Below are positions 13,662 through 15,296 of a stretch of DNA of 15,296 bases, piece after piece. The stretch comes from Comamonadaceae bacterium (GTDB lineage: Bacteria > Pseudomonadota > Gammaproteobacteria > Burkholderiales > Burkholderiaceae_C). Location: the NCBI GenBank assembly GCA_027490555.1, contig JAIXXW010000274.1, forward strand, positions 1 through 15,296, given 5' to 3'. Numbering within the stretch: the first letter of the stretch is position 1; each line of letters starts with the position of its first letter. A program made the position numbers and the translations under genes. The notes beneath the pieces were generated by a model that saw only the letters and a list, made by a program, of their open reading frames with translations, searched no databases and was not told where the DNA came from.

Positions 13662-15290
13662 GTGACCTACGCCCACGAAACCCGGCGCCGCCGCACCTTT
13701 GCCATCATTTCGCACCCCGACGCCGGCAAAACCACCTTGACCGAAAAGCTGCTGCTGTTTTCCGGCGCGATCCAGATCGCCGGTTCGGTCAAGGCCCGCA
13801 AGGCCTCGCGCCACGCCACCTCCGACTGGATGGAAATCGAAAAGCAGCGGGGCATCTCGGTGGCCTCGTCCGTCATGCAGATGCTCTACCGCGAGCACGT
13901 CATCAACCTGCTGGACACGCCCGGCCACAAGGACTTCTCTGAAGACACCTACCGGGTGCTCACGGCGGTGGACTCGGCGCTGATGGTGATCGACGCGGCC
14001 AACGGTGTGGAAGCGCAGACGCGCCGCCTGATCGAGGTCTGCCGGCAACGCGACACGCCCATCATCACCTTCGTCAACAAAATGGACCGCGAAGTTCGCG
14101 ACCCGCTGGACATCCTCGACGAGGTCGAGCGGGAGCTGGGCATGCCCTGCGTGCCCATGACCTGGCCGGTGGGCCAGGGCAAATCCTTTGGCGGCATCGT
14201 CAACCTGCGCACCCAGGCCATGACGGTGTTCGAGTCTGGCAGCGAACGCCGCCCGCAAGACTTCGAAACCATCCCGCTGTCCGAACAAGCCCAGCTGGCC
14301 GCACGTTTTGGCAACGATTGGCAAGCCGCCATGGACAGCATGGAGTTGGCCACCGGTGCCTCGCCCGCCTTCGACGAAGCGGCCTTTTTGGCGGGCCAAC
14401 AAACCCCCGTGTTCTTTGGTTCGGGTGTGAACAACTTTGGCGTGATGGAGGTGCTGGACGCCCTGGTGGACCTGGCGCCCTCGCCCAAGCCCCGCACCAG
14501 CCACCTGCTGGTCAACAAGCAGCCGGTGGTCAAGGAGATCCAGCCCGAAGACAGTGCCTTCTCAGGGGTGGTGTTCAAGGTGCAGGCCAATATGGACGCC
14601 AACCACCGCGACCGCATCGCTTTTGTGCGCATGGCCTCGGGCAAGTACACGCCGGGCATGAAGCTCAAGGTGCAGCGCACCGCCAAAGAACTGCGCCCCA
14701 CCAGCGTGGTGACCTTCCTCTCGCAGCGGCGGGAGGCGGTGGACGAGGCCTATGCGGGCGACATCATCGGCTTCACCACCCACGGCGGTGTGCAGTTGGG
14801 CGACACCATCACCGATGGCGCGAATCTGCAGTTCACCGGTCTGCCATTTTTTGCGCCCGAACTCTTCATGACCGTGATCCTGAAGAACCCGCTGCGCACC
14901 AAACAGCTGCAAACCGGCTTGGACCAACTCGGCGAGGAAGGCGCGATCCAGGTCTTCAAACCCGAAATCGGCGGCCCCATGCTGCTCGGCGCGGTGGGCC
15001 AGTTGCAGTTTGAAGTCGTTCAACACCGCCTGAAGGCCGAATACGACTGCGATGTGCGCCTGGAGGGCTGCCAGTACACCGGCGCGCGCTGGATCACCGC
15101 CGACACCCCGGCCGAGCTGCGCGAATTCACCAACGCCTACCCGCAGCGCATGGCGCTGGACGCGGCAGGTACCCTGGCGTATTTGTGCACCAGCCCCTAC
15201 GACGTGCGGCTGGCGCAAGAACGCTTTCCCAAAATCCACTTCCACCCGCTGCGCGAACACGCGGGCCTGGCCTTGGGCAGCGCGGGCTGA
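13662..15290 (+). CDS. prfC: Peptide chain release factor 3 (RF3)
   Basis: This 542-residue translational GTPase removes RF1 or RF2 from the ribosome after peptide release. G motifs: G1 SHPDAGKTT (17-25), the G2 region QRGISVASS (62-70), G3 DTPGH (85-89) and G4 NKMD (139-142). DWMEIEKQRGISV is typical of RF3 and separates it from EF-G. Domain II and III blocks such as FSGVVFKVQANMDANHRDR and GAVGQLQFEVVQHRLKAEY are also RF3-like. GTG at 13662 is chosen because the protein then begins MTYAHETRRRRTFAIISHPD, the family N-terminus, with AGGA (13652-13655) 6 nt upstream. An in-frame ATG at 13593 would add 23 atypical residues. It is complete, ending 6 nt before the window edge. Confidence 0.97.
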   Translation: MTYAHETRRRRTFAIISHPDAGKTTLTEKLLLFSGAIQIAGSVKARKASRHATSDWMEIEKQRGISVASSVMQMLYREHVINLLDTPGHKDFSEDTYRVLTAVDSALMVIDAANGVEAQTRRLIEVCRQRDTPIITFVNKMDREVRDPLDILDEVERELGMPCVPMTWPVGQGKSFGGIVNLRTQAMTVFESGSERRPQDFETIPLSEQAQLAARFGNDWQAAMDSMELATGASPAFDEAAFLAGQQTPVFFGSGVNNFGVMEVLDALVDLAPSPKPRTSHLLVNKQPVVKEIQPEDSAFSGVVFKVQANMDANHRDRIAFVRMASGKYTPGMKLKVQRTAKELRPTSVVTFLSQRREAVDEAYAGDIIGFTTHGGVQLGDTITDGANLQFTGLPFFAPELFMTVILKNPLRTKQLQTGLDQLGEEGAIQVFKPEIGGPMLLGAVGQLQFEVVQHRLKAEYDCDVRLEGCQYTGARWITADTPAELREFTNAYPQRMALDAAGTLAYLCTSPYDVRLAQERFPKIHFHPLREHAGLALGSAG

Positions 15291-15296
15291 ACCACA

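Overview
The window is an ordinary chromosomal segment of a GC-rich betaproteobacterium, most likely a member of the Comamonadaceae (Burkholderiales). This rests on the recognisable style of EngB, GroESL, Pgi, Tal and RF3, a perfect CIRCE operator before groES, and a tal-pgi / zwf-hexR divergent cluster. I see no phage, insertion sequence, CRISPR array, tRNA or rRNA.

Layout. Left (1-3651): the first codons of a leftward exported protein (possibly a cytochrome c) diverge from engB/ysxC (ribosome-assembly GTPase). An epoxide-hydrolase-like alpha/beta hydrolase follows. Convergent to it are two translationally coupled lipid A acyltransferase paralogues (LpxL/HtrB family). Centre-left (3835-6684): a MerR-like helix-turn-helix protein with an unrecognised C-terminal domain precedes the groES-groEL heat-shock operon. 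The operon has a -35/-10 promoter, a perfect CIRCE, a terminator-like hairpin in its leader, a hairpin between the cistrons and a strong intrinsic terminator. Centre (6728-8582): a small exported His/Cys-rich protein and a five-helix membrane protein fused to a CopI-like blue-copper domain form a probable copper-handling pair. A small J-domain protein lies convergent to them.

Right (8626-15290): pgi and tal read left, zwf and an RpiR-family regulator (HexR) read right, around a short AT-rich control region. There the two core promoters overlap and share an 8-bp inverted repeat with a HexR-like 15-mer. Together these genes link glucose-6-phosphate to glycolysis, the oxidative pentose phosphate pathway and, through 6-phosphogluconate, the Entner-Doudoroff route, with HexR as the likely local regulator. 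prfC (release factor RF3) closes the window.

Most genes are core housekeeping. The least ordinary items are the membrane-cupredoxin fusion with its His/Cys-rich partner, the structured groESL leader, the HTH protein next to groESL and the overlapping tal/zwf promoters. I found no clear evidence of a wholly new multi-gene system.
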